DNA from: an uncultured Erysipelotrichaceae bacterium
GTDB taxonomy: Bacteria > Bacillota_I > Bacilli_A > Erysipelotrichales > Erysipelotrichaceae
Assembly (NCBI GenBank): GCA_902786245.1
Contig: CADABS010000016.1
Coordinates: 1 to 50,602 of the forward strand
Length of the DNA stretch: 50,602 bases
Reading direction: 5' to 3'
Shown: one piece after another, positions 34,741-45,424 of the stretch
Numbering within the stretch: position 1 is the first letter of the stretch
How the letters are laid out: every line of letters starts with the position of its first letter
Notes under the pieces: model-generated
What the model was told of the DNA's origin: nothing
The model's database searches: none
What the model saw: only the letters and a program-made list of their open reading frames with translations
Translations under genes and position numbers: made by a program

Positions 34741-35275
34741 ACTTGTAAGGTTTTGCCGGTGCATCGGGGAAACTGTATTCTCCGCTCAGCCAGCCCATAA
34801 AGAATGCCTTGGCCAGACTGTTTCTGCGGATCTTCTCCTTTGCTTCATCGATGGTCATCCAGTTCCAGGTATCGATTTCTTCGTTGCCATGGGCATGTTC
34901 ATCGTTGACCGTGGCAGTGAAATTGAACATCAGGGTATTGGACGGCGCATAGTAATGGCTGCGGTTGAAATGAATTTCCGAGACATCGAGATTCAGTTCT
35001 TCCTTGACTTCTCTGACAGCGGCGTCTTCGGCGTCTTCGCCCTGGTTGATATAGCCGGCGCAGAGAATATATTCCGTTCCGCCGTACTGCTTGATGAGCA
35101 GGACTTTGTCTTTTGCCGGGGTGGTGATGATCATTGAGACCCCGGCATTGAATACAGGGAAGCGGAAGGCATTGCAGGAAGGGCAGAAGGGAATGTCTTT
35201 TCCTTCGGATGGGAGAAACTTCCGGATCAGTTCAGTACCGCATTGCATGCAGTGTTTCATCTGCAGCACTGCCAT
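34739..35275 (-). CDS. Nudix hydrolase with N-terminal zinc ribbon (NADH-pyrophosphatase-like)
   Basis: A 178-residue protein. Residues 8-35 form a zinc ribbon (CMQCG ... CPSC) as in NudC-type NAD(H) diphosphatases; the Nudix box GYINQGEDAEDAAVREVKEE is complete (G-x5-E-x7-REVKEE). It would hydrolyse a nucleoside diphosphate derivative such as NADH. The start at 35275 shares one base with the PPK2 stop (TAATG) and has AGGAG upstream; longer in-frame starts lie inside PPK2 and are rejected. Confidence 0.85.
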   Translation of the reverse strand: MAVLQMKHCMQCGTELIRKFLPSEGKDIPFCPSCNAFRFPVFNAGVSMIITTPAKDKVLLIKQYGGTEYILCAGYINQGEDAEDAAVREVKEELNLDVSEIHFNRSHYYAPSNTLMFNFTATVNDEHAHGNEEIDTWNWMTIDEAKEKIRRNSLAKAFFMGWLSGEYSFPDAPAKPYK

Positions 35276-36171
35276 TATTTTTTCTCCTTGTTCTTTTTGG
35301 ATTTCTTTTCCGGGATTTCCTTTAAAAGCATCTGCCGCCATTCTTCGAATTCTTCCAGACGTTCCGGCGTTACTTCCGGGAATTTCGGATCCATGTCTTT
35401 CAGGGTGTCGAGAATGATTTCGGATACGACATAGCGCATATACCATTTATGGTCTGCCGGTACGACATACCACGGACATTCCTCTGTTGCGGTTTCGTTG
35501 ATTGCGTCTTCGAAGGCTTCCTGGTAGGCATCCCAGTACTGTCTTTCTTCCACGTCGGAGGCGGAGAACTTCCAGTTCTTTTCCGGTTCTTCGATCCTTG
35601 CCAGGAAACGCTCAGCCTGTTCTTCTTTGGATACATTCAGGAAGATCTTGACGATGCGGACATTGTTGTTGTACAGGTATTTTTCAAATGCCCGGATCTC
35701 TTCATAGCGGTTTTCGATGATCTTGTCCGTATCGATTCGATCCGCATGAACCTGTTTCTCATACAGTTTTTTGACTTTGCCGATGAGAACATCTTCATAG
35801 TGGGAACGGTTGAAGATGGCGATTTCTCCCTTGGCGGGAACTTTCTGTACGATCCGCCAGAGATAGTCATGGGCAAGTTCGGTGGAAGTCGGGGACTTGA
35901 AAGCCGCTTCATAGACACCGTGGGGAGACAGACACTGCAGAACATGGGTGATCGTTCCGTCTTTGCCTGCCGCATCCATTGCCTGGATGACGATGATCAG
36001 TCCTTCTTTTTTCTCGGCATAGAGTTTCTGCTGAAGTTCATCGAGTTCATCCTCGTTGGCCTTCATTTTTTCCTTGGCTCTGTCTTTGTCGGGGCACAGG
36101 TCGGTTTCGCTGGTGGATACTTTGTTAATTCTGAATTTGGAGCTGCCGTCATAGCGGTACTGCTTAAACAT
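35275..36171 (-). CDS. Polyphosphate:nucleotide phosphotransferase, PPK2 family
   Basis: A 298-residue PPK2-fold kinase: P-loop 'QAMDAAGKDGT' (about residue 70), 'SPTSTELAHDYLWR', the lid-type 'FNRSHYEDVL' and 'EKNWKFSASDVEER'. PPK2 enzymes spend polyphosphate to phosphorylate AMP, ADP or GDP, the reverse use of the polymer that PPK1 (5865-8015) makes. Start 36171 has AGGAGG just upstream. Cotranscribed with the Nudix hydrolase. A Lys-rich tail ends the protein. Confidence 0.9.
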   Translation of the reverse strand: MFKQYRYDGSSKFRINKVSTSETDLCPDKDRAKEKMKANEDELDELQQKLYAEKKEGLIIVIQAMDAAGKDGTITHVLQCLSPHGVYEAAFKSPTSTELAHDYLWRIVQKVPAKGEIAIFNRSHYEDVLIGKVKKLYEKQVHADRIDTDKIIENRYEEIRAFEKYLYNNNVRIVKIFLNVSKEEQAERFLARIEEPEKNWKFSASDVEERQYWDAYQEAFEDAINETATEECPWYVVPADHKWYMRYVVSEIILDTLKDMDPKFPEVTPERLEEFEEWRQMLLKEIPEKKSKKNKEKK

Positions 36172-36207
36172 GAGAATTCCTCCTCGTTTCGTCATTTTCA
36201 TTGTAGT

Positions 36208-36233
36208 ACAAAAAACCTCAGAATACTCTGAGG

Positions 36234-36234
<1 letters not shown>
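36208..36234 (-). terminator. Terminator after phospho-type GH1 gene
   Basis: Minus-strand stem ACCTCAGA/TCTGAGGT (loop GTAT) followed by TTTTTTG. Separates GH1 from the PPK2 promoter. Confidence 0.82.
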
Positions 36235-38637
<2,403 letters not shown>

Positions 38638-38742
38638 GATTTTAATTTAGCACAATTTTTGCAATGCCATCAACAATCCGCACAATATGAAATAAACCGC
38701 TTTCATTACAGAATATAGATGAAAAAAAAGGAGACCAATGAT
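38638..38742. promoter_or_regulatory. Divergent control region of araC-type gene and uxuA
   Basis: The 105-base gap holds an inverted repeat ATGAAA/TTTCAT separated by 8 bases (about 38688-38707) whose right part ACCGCTTTCA resembles half of a catabolite-responsive cre site, and AAGGAG before uxuA. Candidate binding place for the AraC protein or CcpA. Confidence 0.35.
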
Positions 38743-39819
38743 ATGAAAATGACACTGCGTTGGTACGGATCGAAACACGATACCGTTACTCTGGAACAGA
38801 TCCGGCAGATTCCCGGTGTAACCGGCGTCATTACCATGCTGTATGACAAGCAGCCGGGCGATCTTTGGACAAGAGAAGAAATCCATGCGTTAAAAGAAGA
38901 AGTCGAAGCTGCCGGACTGAAGATCGAAGGCATTGAATCGGTCAATGTTTCCGATGCAATCAAAACAGGCTCTGCCGACAGAGACAAAGACATTGATACA
39001 TATATCGAATGTCTGAGAAATCTGGGTGAAGAAGACATTCATCTTGTCTGCTATAATTTCATGCCTGTCTTTGACTGGACAAGAACGGAACTGGCCAGAA
39101 AGAGAGCAGACGGCTCGACGGTCCTGGCCTATACCCAGGAAGCAGTCGACAGGATCAATCCCGAACAGATGTTCGACAGTATTGCCGGCGATATGAACGG
39201 CACCGTCATGCCGGGCTGGGAACCGGAAAGAATGGCAAAGGTCAAAGAACTGTTTGAACTGTACAAGGGCATCGACAATGAGAAGCTCTTTGCAAATCTT
39301 GTCTATTTCCTGGAGAAGATCATGCCGGTGTGCAATGAATATGACATCAAGATGGCAATCCATCCGGATGATCCGGCCTGGAGCGTATTCGGACTGCCGA
39401 GAATCATCATCAACAAGGAAAACATCCTGCGTCTGATGAAGGCGGTAGATGATGTTCATAACGGCGTTACATTCTGCTCGGGTTCCTATGGAACAAACCT
39501 GAACAATGATCTGCCGGATATGATCCGTTCTCTGAAGGGAAGAATCCATTTCGCCCATGTCAGAAATCTGTATTTCCATTCTCCGACGAATTTCGAGGAA
39601 GCAGCGCATCTTTCTTCTGACGGCACATTCGATATGTATGAGATCGTCAAGGCGCTGTATGATATCGGCTTTGAAGGACCGATCCGTCCGGATCACGGCA
39701 GAATGATCTGGGGCGAAGTGGCAATGCCGGGCTACGGTCTGTATGACAGAGCCCTGGGTGCTACATATATCAACGGACTCTGGGAAGCAATTGAAAAAGC
39801 AAGCACAAGGGGGATATAA
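38743..39819 (+). CDS. uxuA: Mannonate dehydratase
   Basis: A 358-residue UxuA: 'LRWYGSKHDTVTLEQIRQIPGVTGVITMLYD' (start of the barrel), 'GIESVNVSDAIKTG', 'VCYNFMPVFDWTRTEL', 'IHPDDPAWSVFGLPRI' and 'RPDHGRMIWGE' hold the metal-binding His/Cys/Asp residues. It converts D-mannonate to 2-keto-3-deoxygluconate in glucuronate breakdown. Start 38743 has AAGGAG 9 bases upstream; the in-frame ATG at 38719 precedes that site. The next gene follows after 2 bases. Confidence 0.93.
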   Translation: MKMTLRWYGSKHDTVTLEQIRQIPGVTGVITMLYDKQPGDLWTREEIHALKEEVEAAGLKIEGIESVNVSDAIKTGSADRDKDIDTYIECLRNLGEEDIHLVCYNFMPVFDWTRTELARKRADGSTVLAYTQEAVDRINPEQMFDSIAGDMNGTVMPGWEPERMAKVKELFELYKGIDNEKLFANLVYFLEKIMPVCNEYDIKMAIHPDDPAWSVFGLPRIIINKENILRLMKAVDDVHNGVTFCSGSYGTNLNNDLPDMIRSLKGRIHFAHVRNLYFHSPTNFEEAAHLSSDGTFDMYEIVKALYDIGFEGPIRPDHGRMIWGEVAMPGYGLYDRALGATYINGLWEAIEKASTRGI

Positions 39820-39821
39820 AA

Positions 39822-40676
39822 ATGAAAGCAAATGTAATCAATACGGATCTGAGCGGTAAAGTCGCAGTCGTTACCGGTGCCGGCGGTGTATTATGTTCCG
39901 CCTTTGCCAAGGTACTGGCAAGAGCAGGCGCAAAGGTTGCGCTCCTGGATCTGAACTATGAAGCAGCAGACGGATTCGCAAAGGAAATCGTCGAAGAAGG
40001 CGGCTGTGCCAAGGCCTATGCATGCAATGTACTGGATAAAGATGCGTGCTATGCAGTAGCAGATCAGGTTCTGGCAGATCTTGGACCGTGCGATATTCTG
40101 CTCAACGGTGCCGGTGGAAACAATCCCCGGGCCACAACGGATAAGGAATACTTCGAGCTGGGCGATATTGAAGCAGATACAAAGAGTTTCTTCGATCTCG
40201 ACAAGAGCGGTGTTGAGTTTGTCTTCAACCTCAACTTCATCGGAACGCTGATCCCGACCCAGGCATTTGCCAGACAGATGGTCGGCCGCGACGGCTGCAA
40301 CATCCTGAACATTTCTTCGATGAATGCGTATACGCCGCTGACAAAGATTCCGGCATATTCCGGTGCCAAGGCAGCGATTTCCAACTTCACACAGTGGCTG
40401 GCAGTGCATTTCTCCAAGGCAGGTATCCGGGTCAATGCAATTGCGCCGGGCTTCTTCTCCACGAAGCAGAACGCTGCGCTGCTGTTCAATCCGGACGGAA
40501 CACCGACCGCAAGAACAGGCAAGATCCTGGCAGCTACACCGATGGGAAGATTCGGCGACAGTGAAAAGGAATTGGCCGGTGCAGTGCTGTTCTTACTGAA
40601 CAATGATGCGGCAAGTTTCATTACCGGTGTCACTCTGCCGATCGACGGCGGCTTCTCCGCTTATTCAGGCGTATAA
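39822..40676 (+). CDS. SDR-family oxidoreductase, probable D-mannonate oxidoreductase (fructuronate reductase)
   Basis: A 284-residue classical short-chain dehydrogenase: cofactor loop 'VVTGAGGVLCSAFAKVLARAG' (of which TGAGGVL is the glycine motif), 'NGAGGNNPRATTDKEYF', Ser in 'LNISSMNAY' and catalytic YxxxK in 'PAYSGAKAAISNF'. Proteins of this type next to uxuA reduce D-fructuronate to D-mannonate, supplying UxuA's substrate. The pair is closed by a terminator. UxuC and KDG kinase/aldolase are not in the window. Confidence 0.87.
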   Translation: MKANVINTDLSGKVAVVTGAGGVLCSAFAKVLARAGAKVALLDLNYEAADGFAKEIVEEGGCAKAYACNVLDKDACYAVADQVLADLGPCDILLNGAGGNNPRATTDKEYFELGDIEADTKSFFDLDKSGVEFVFNLNFIGTLIPTQAFARQMVGRDGCNILNISSMNAYTPLTKIPAYSGAKAAISNFTQWLAVHFSKAGIRVNAIAPGFFSTKQNAALLFNPDGTPTARTGKILAATPMGRFGDSEKELAGAVLFLLNNDAASFITGVTLPIDGGFSAYSGV

Positions 40677-40701
40677 TCAGACAGTCACTCAATTGTCATT
40701 G

Positions 40702-40728
40702 TGCCGGAGGTTCTCCGGCATTTTCTTT
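40702..40728 (+). terminator. Terminator of the uxuA operon
   Basis: Stem TGCCGGAG/CTCCGGCA with a GTT loop followed by TTTTCTTTT. Confidence 0.85.
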
Positions 40729-40748
40729 TGGAAAGAATAGCAGATGGT

Positions 40749-40777
40749 TTGCAATTTCTACGGGTGCATCCGATAAT
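40749..40777 (+). promoter_or_regulatory. Promoter of the MATE gene
   Basis: TTGCAA (4/6, 40749-40754), 17-base spacer, GATAAT (5/6, 40772-40777), 20 bases before the start codon. Confidence 0.5.
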
Positions 40778-40797
40778 TAAACCGGCTTGGTAGGATT

Positions 40798-42085
40798 ATG
40801 AAAAATAAATTTTTTGAACGCTTTCTCGGGTTTAAAGATATTAAAGATCCGATGGAAGACGGTGATACACTGGCGAATATGTATGCCAGTCTTCTCAGGA
40901 TTGCCTGGCCGGCTGCTCTGGAAGGACTGCTTCTGACACTGATGAATTCTTTCGATACGATGATGGTCGGCAAAATCGGACCGGCTGCGATCGCTTCGGT
41001 AGGTCTGTGTGCACAGCCGCGCATGATCATGTTATTGCTGGCGCAGGCATTATGCGTCGGAACGACCGCTGTCGTTGCCAGAAGAAGAGGGCAGGGACGT
41101 CAGGATGCGGCGATATCCTGTCTGCAGCAGTCCATGGCGATCATTACCGGCATCGGCATTCTGATCACCGCCGGCGGATATTTCCTGGCGGAACCGTTAT
41201 TGAAACTGGCCGGCGGATCGGCTGAGACACTGCCCGATGCGGTCATCTATTTCCGTACCATTTCCATGGCATTCATGGCAAACTGCTGGACGCTGTGTAT
41301 CTGCGCTGCTTTCAGAGGTGTCGGAAAAACAAAGATCACCATGGTTGTGAACATGACTGCCAATGTCGTCAATGTATTTATGAACTACTGTCTGATCAAC
41401 GGTCATTTCGGATTCCCGGCATTAGGTGTCCGGGGTGCTGCGATTGCGACTGCGATCGGTACGGTCACCGGATGCGTCATGGCATTCTTTCAGATTTTCG
41501 GACGGGATGATTATCTGTCTCTGACCGGGCAGAAATTCCGGTTTGACGGGGAGACGGTACACAGTCTGATCACCGTCGGATCCGGCTCGATTGCGGAATC
41601 CGTATTCATGCGCATCGGCTTCCTGCTCAACGGAAGACTGATTGCCGGTGTCAGTACGTCAGCGTATGCGACCAACCAGATCGTTCAGCAGATCTCATCT
41701 CTGACATTTACACTGGGAGACGGTGCCGCATCGGCGACAACTTCGCTGATCGGACAGTCGCTCGGTGCAGGCAATAAAGAAAAAGCGAAAGTCTATGTAC
41801 GGGTCGTACAGAGAGTATCGCTGTATCTGTCTTTATTCCTGATGATATTCACATTGCTGGGAAGAAACATATTCCCGACATTCTTCACGACAGACGGACA
41901 GATCATCCAGGCAGCTTCGCTGTGCTTTGTCATATTCCTGTTCGGTCTGTTTGCCCAGAATCTCAGAGTCATCCTGGCCGGATGCCTGCGCGGTGTGGCT
42001 TTCCTTTGATATCGATGCCTATGTCAGGGCACTGCTTCTGACAGTCAGAGTCAGAGAAGGAAGCTGGGTCAATATCAGATTATGA
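40798..42085 (+). pseudogene. MATE-family efflux transporter, C-terminally broken
   Basis: The frame from 40798 encodes 403 residues of a MATE (multidrug and toxin extrusion) transporter, with about ten membrane segments and motifs such as 'MIVGKIGPAAIASVG'-like and 'FRGVGKTKI'. After 'CLRGVA' it stops at 42009, about 45 residues short of family length. The expected MATE ending resumes in another frame from 41996: 'WLSFDIDAYVRALLLTVRVR' and on to 'GSWVNIRL' with a stop at 42083-42085. So an internal deletion, together with the frame change, removed the region after 'CLRGV' (roughly 60 residues) and fused the two parts out of frame. Probably non-functional. Confidence 0.8.
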
Positions 42086-42087
42086 CA

Positions 42088-42113
42088 AAAGCGGCGATTC
42101 AGCCGCTTTCTTT
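42088..42113 (+). terminator. Original terminator of the MATE gene
   Basis: Stem AAAGCGGC/GCCGCTTT with a 6-base loop, then CTTTG; 3 bases behind the restored MATE stop. Confidence 0.65.
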
Positions 42114-42213
42114 GGGAATGACGGAATTTCAATAAAATATCACCAGGGAATCCCGGCAATCCGTCAGGACAGCTGCATTCGCAAAGACAAATACAGAAAT
42201 ATGATAAGGATGA

Positions 42214-42546
42214 TATGTACCTGAAATAGAGAAATCGGATCTGTATCTGATTCTGTCAAATCTGCTGGACAATGCGATCCGCCATATCGGTATGCGCAAA
42301 GAAATTGAAGTAATCATACGGGAAACACCTTACCTGTTTCAGATCGTGATCCATAATTCTGCGGACCGGAAAGTAATCAATGAAAAAGGAGAGTTTATCG
42401 GATTACAGACGACAATGGAACACGGATTCGGTATCGCCACTGTTATGAAACTGGTCGGTCAGTATGGAGGAGATATTACGTTTGACCAGCATGACGGAGT
42501 ATTTACGGTTCAGATCGTTTTTTTCAAACCGTATAAGATGCAGTGA
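42214..42546 (+). pseudogene. GHKL sensor histidine-kinase ATPase fragment
   Basis: In the frame ending at 42546 the translation reads 'SDLYLILSNLLDNAIRHI' (N-box, before the first ATG at 42292) and continues to 'GFGIATVMKLVGQYGGDITF' (G-box), which is the ATP-binding domain of AgrC/LytS-like kinases. A stop at 42211-42213 cuts the frame, and no membrane sensor, H-box or response regulator is present. It is the C-terminal remnant of a kinase gene, next to the broken MATE gene and the integrated element. Confidence 0.7.
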
Positions 42547-42614
42547 AAAGGCTGCCTGCATTATCATTTGACAGGGCAGAATGACAGTTCCTATGAGATG
42601 TACTGCACAGTTTA

Positions 42615-42647
42615 AAACTTGTTTGTTCAGATTGTACAAACAAGTTT
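42615..42647. repeat. Perfect 12-bp inverted repeat
   Basis: AAACTTGTTTGT and its exact complement separated by 9 bases. No T-run follows on the plus strand, so it is not a typical terminator; it may be an operator or a remnant of a mobile element. Confidence 0.6.
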
Positions 42648-42723
42648 AATCATGCCTTTGGTATCCGGAAGGCAGGACAGATTCTTTCTGCCGGTGCCGG
42701 AATCCTGATTTCCAGGACATAAA

Positions 42724-42751
42724 GAAAAAAAGGAATTCACACTGGAATTCC
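42724..42751 (-). terminator. Stranded original terminator of tRNA-Pro
   Basis: Minus-strand stem GGAATTC/GAATTCC (42732-42751) followed by TTTTTTT. It lies 9 bases beyond the displaced 3' half of tRNA-Pro, the position expected for the tRNA gene's own terminator before the element integrated. Confidence 0.75.
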
Positions 42752-42759
42752 CTGCATCA

Positions 42760-42804
42760 GTCGGGATGACAGGATTTGAACCTGCGACCCCTTCGTCCCG
42801 AACG
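42760..42804 (-). repeat. Left attachment site: displaced 3' half of tRNA-Pro
   Basis: These 45 bases repeat exactly at 49011-49055 in direct orientation. They correspond to the tRNA from the anticodon loop to the discriminator base. To the right of 42804 similarity to the tRNA stops. Confidence 0.88.
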
Positions 42805-42857
42805 CCTCCGAGCATGCCCGAAAGCCTTATTTTAAAGGTTTTTTTAGCGTTCACAAC

Positions 42858-42894
42858 GTGACACAGGGGCTTCTCCGTGACACAAATGTGACAC
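42858..42894 (+). repeat. GTGACAC repeats at the left end (candidate integrase arm sites)
   Basis: GTGACAC occurs at 42858, 42877 and 42888. The last two lie 11 bases apart in the context CCGTGACACAAATGTGACAC, which recurs with one change near the right end at 48905-48924. Confidence 0.6.
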
Positions 42895-42900
42895 CGATAA

Positions 42901-44286
42901 TTAACACAGAATGGTCTGTTTTAAGAGTTCTTTTTGCTCAGGAGACAAGTTCTTCAGCATGTTCAATAGGTTGCTGTCAGAAACGCTCTGAGAGCCTGTC
43001 TGAGGCGTTTCCTGAGGGGAAAACAATAACGTCAGTGTATCGCTTGCCTCTGCGTCTTTAGCCTCTAGAGCGTGCGCATAGCGGTTTAGAGTGGTGCTTG
43101 CGTCAGCGTGTCCCAGTCTGTGACTGACAGTCATAATGTCACAGCCTTGAGCAACGAGAAGGGACGCACAACAGTGCCTCAGGTCATGCAAGCGTATCAC
43201 AGGGAGTTTCTCTTCTTCGTTCTCGACACCTGCATTATACCTTCTCAGAATCTGCTCGAACTTATGGGAAGGTGTCTTTGTATCCATCCTCAATCCATTA
43301 TCCTGAATGAATATGAAGTTCGAATTGAACTCACCTCCTCTCAGTGCTTTCCACTGATCAGAATGAGACTGTTCTTCTTCCAGCGAGTGAAGTTTCCATA
43401 GCATGTCCATGCATTGCTGAGGCATGATAATGCAACGAATACCGCTTTTTGTTTTCGGTTCTTTCAGTACGTCTCCTGAGTGAGGAGTGTGTGCAATTGC
43501 TTTCGTTATTGAAATAGTGTTTTTCAGGAAGTTCACGTCATTCCATGTCAAGGCTAGCAGTTCGCCTCTCCTGAAGCCTCCAACGATTGACAGAGTGAAG
43601 TATACCTGAAACTGATATGGAACTGTGTGTGTCTCCCTGTACTCAGGTACTGTGTATTCAGTGCCGTTTGGATGCTTGCGTGTATGTGCCTTGTGAACTG
43701 ACTCATAAGGCTCTGACAGGAACTTCAGGAAGGTCTTGCTCTGCTCAAGGGAGAAGGTGTGAATACTCGTGTCCTTTTGCAGTCGGGGAAGTTCAATCCG
43801 ATCACAAGGGTTCTCTTTGATCAGGCACAGCCTGTAAGCGAAACGGAACACAGAGTTCATTGCGGTTAAGTGTCTCCGAACTGTCTTAGGTGCGTATGTT
43901 GTTTTCCATTCCTGAACAAGGCTCTGAACTTGCAGAGGTGTTATAGCAGTCAATTTCATGTGTCCGATTTTCGGGAGGATATGTCTTTGCAAGGTGTCCG
44001 AGTACTGTTCTTGCTGTCCCTGTGTGAGGTGATCACATGCCCAGTCTGTTTTCCATCTTTCGGTAAACTCAGCAAATGAGATAGATGAACCTGCGTATAC
44101 TTCTCCGTCTCTGACTTTCCGCTCGAACTCTTGAGCAAATGCCTGGACTTCTTTTTCCTGTGCTTTTGGAGTGGTTTTTGTAGGTCTGAATGTTTCGTTG
44201 TAGACAATCTGTTTTCCCTGATAGTCTCGTCCGCATGTGACTCTGATCAGGAAAGAACCGTTATTCCTTTTGATTATTCTTGCCAT
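42901..44286 (-). CDS. int: Tyrosine recombinase (phage-type integrase)
   Basis: A 461-residue integrase: N-terminal arm-binding domain (about 1-55, 'IIKRNNGSFLIRVTCGRDYQGK'), SAM-like core-binding domain (about 65-170) and catalytic domain with 'GGFRRGELLALTW' (first Arg), 'HDLRHCCASLL' (His, Arg), 'HRLGH' (His) and the nucleophile Tyr in 'TTLNRYAHAL'. A 55-residue Ser/Gln-rich tail follows the Tyr. It would join the element to tRNA-Pro. The start lies 26 bases inside the end of the repressor gene with GGGAGG upstream, so both are expressed together. Confidence 0.93.
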   Translation of the reverse strand: MARIIKRNNGSFLIRVTCGRDYQGKQIVYNETFRPTKTTPKAQEKEVQAFAQEFERKVRDGEVYAGSSISFAEFTERWKTDWACDHLTQGQQEQYSDTLQRHILPKIGHMKLTAITPLQVQSLVQEWKTTYAPKTVRRHLTAMNSVFRFAYRLCLIKENPCDRIELPRLQKDTSIHTFSLEQSKTFLKFLSEPYESVHKAHTRKHPNGTEYTVPEYRETHTVPYQFQVYFTLSIVGGFRRGELLALTWNDVNFLKNTISITKAIAHTPHSGDVLKEPKTKSGIRCIIMPQQCMDMLWKLHSLEEEQSHSDQWKALRGGEFNSNFIFIQDNGLRMDTKTPSHKFEQILRRYNAGVENEEEKLPVIRLHDLRHCCASLLVAQGCDIMTVSHRLGHADASTTLNRYAHALEAKDAEASDTLTLLFSPQETPQTGSQSVSDSNLLNMLKNLSPEQKELLKQTILC

Positions 44287-45022
44287 GAGTTAACGCCTCC
44301 CATTTCTTCAAATACTTGTCATTCTTTTTTATTGCCTCTTCGCTACGATCAATCATGTATGAGATTCCGTCCTTCTCGACCGTAGTTATTGAGTTCATGC
44401 ATGCGCTCACTTCATCCTCCATTTCCTTTTTCCGTTTGAAACAGAGATATTCGATATAGGAGATCACTTCGGATTGAAGGTCTTTCATGAAGAGGTAGTC
44501 AAACTCTGTGAGGTTGATTGTCTTTCCGTCTTCCCTTTTCCGCTGATACTCGTTCTGTTCATCACACTGGAATGCCTCAGCACTTTTAGGACGTACAAAT
44601 GAAACCTCTGTGAACAGACCTCCTGTTTTTCTGATCGGAGAATACACAGGGAAGTCCTGATCAGGAATAAACTCTTTCAGGAACTTCATGAACTCGTTAC
44701 TCAGTCCAATATCATTTGTGAACTTTTGGAATCGCATGTGCAGACTTTCTGTGAAGGCTTTGTCATACCTGTATTGGTCTTGCTTGTTTGATTGATACAG
44801 CATGTCTACGGTAACGCCGAGTTCCTCACAGATCGCATTTAAGTTATCTTCACTTGGCTTGTGTTTTGCGTTCAGGTAATCGGAGATAGACTTTCTATCC
44901 GCTATACCAACCTGCACTGCAAAGTCATCCTGTGTTCCCCCAGTCTCCGCTTGCCATCTCTTAAAATACATTCCGAAATTCTTTGCGAATACTTCATTCT
45001 GTGGTTTTCTTTCTTTTCCCAT
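44261..45022 (-). CDS. Master repressor with N-terminal XRE helix-turn-helix
   Basis: A 253-residue protein. Residues about 15-70 form an XRE-type HTH ('GGTQDDFAVQVGIADRKSISDYLNAKHKPSEDNLNAICEELGVT' region). The rest is a helical, Lys/Glu-rich domain without a peptidase Ser/Lys dyad, so it is not a LexA/CI self-cleaving repressor. In length, position and architecture it recalls Stl-type repressors of phage-inducible islands, which are released by binding a phage protein. Start 45022 is set by AGGAGG about 12 bases upstream; an ATG at 45103 is in frame but lacks a site. It faces the replication genes across a control region. Confidence 0.75.
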   Translation of the reverse strand: MGKERKPQNEVFAKNFGMYFKRWQAETGGTQDDFAVQVGIADRKSISDYLNAKHKPSEDNLNAICEELGVTVDMLYQSNKQDQYRYDKAFTESLHMRFQKFTNDIGLSNEFMKFLKEFIPDQDFPVYSPIRKTGGLFTEVSFVRPKSAEAFQCDEQNEYQRKREDGKTINLTEFDYLFMKDLQSEVISYIEYLCFKRKKEMEDEVSACMNSITTVEKDGISYMIDRSEEAIKKNDKYLKKWEALTHGKNNQKE

Positions 45023-45235
45023 ATGTGAATTGTTCCTCCTTTGTTTTTTGATTCCCATTCTGTCATACAGATACCAATGAGAATCGATTTTTATCAGTTT
45101 CACGGTTTATAGACTGCGAGAATCGTTTGATACACAATTATTGTGTGAAGATGAAGACGTTCATCCTCATGGGAATTATACGATTCATATCATGATATGG
45201 CAATTCCTCAACCATACAAAAACGGAGGATTAAAA
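45023..45235. promoter_or_regulatory. Divergent control region of the element
   Basis: Between the repressor and the first rightward gene lie three separate dyads: ACACAATTATTGTGT (45132-45146, perfect 7-1-7), GATGAA-GACG-TTCATC (45150-45165) and CATATCATGATATG (45186-45199, perfect). The first and third are candidate operators for the repressor. CGGAGG stands before the rightward start at 45236. Confidence 0.6.
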
Positions 45236-45424
45236 ATGATTGAAATCAAAAACAGAATTATTCGGAAGGCACAGGAGGAGTGTCACCTGTACGGTTATCA
45301 GGTTGCGAGACTGCTGAATGTGTCTGAAGCGACATTCGGAAGAATGATGAGATTTGAACTTCCTGAAGAAGAACAGACACGCATTGCGAACCTGATCATG
45401 GAGGCATGCAATGAAAAGAAATGA
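45236..45424 (+). CDS. Small helix-turn-helix protein (Cro/excisionase-like)
   Basis: A 62-residue protein whose core 'YGYQVARLLNVSEATFGRMMR' is a helix-turn-helix, of the small type found in Firmicutes phages beside the repressor. It may act as antirepressor, Cro-like regulator or excisionase. Start 45236 follows CGGAGG; the ATG at 45197 is upstream of that site. Overlaps the next gene by 14 bases. Confidence 0.7.
   Translation: MIEIKNRIIRKAQEECHLYGYQVARLLNVSEATFGRMMRFELPEEEQTRIANLIMEACNEKK

Larger units (their letters stand above)
42547..42759. other. Non-coding stretch left of the integrated element
   Basis: No gene. It contains a perfect 12-bp inverted repeat (AAACTTGTTTGT at 42615-42626 and its complement at 42636-42647, 9-base loop) of unknown role and the stranded tRNA terminator. 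Composition (several CCGG) is host-like. Confidence 0.6.

Noticed and set aside
42760-42804. A second tRNA-Pro gene
   Set aside because: Only the 3' half is present, with unrelated sequence where the 5' half should be; it is the displaced attachment copy.
44287-45103. Repressor start at 45103, adding 27 residues
   Set aside because: The upstream ATG has no ribosome site, while AGGAGG stands ahead of the ATG at 45022, where the HTH family normally begins.
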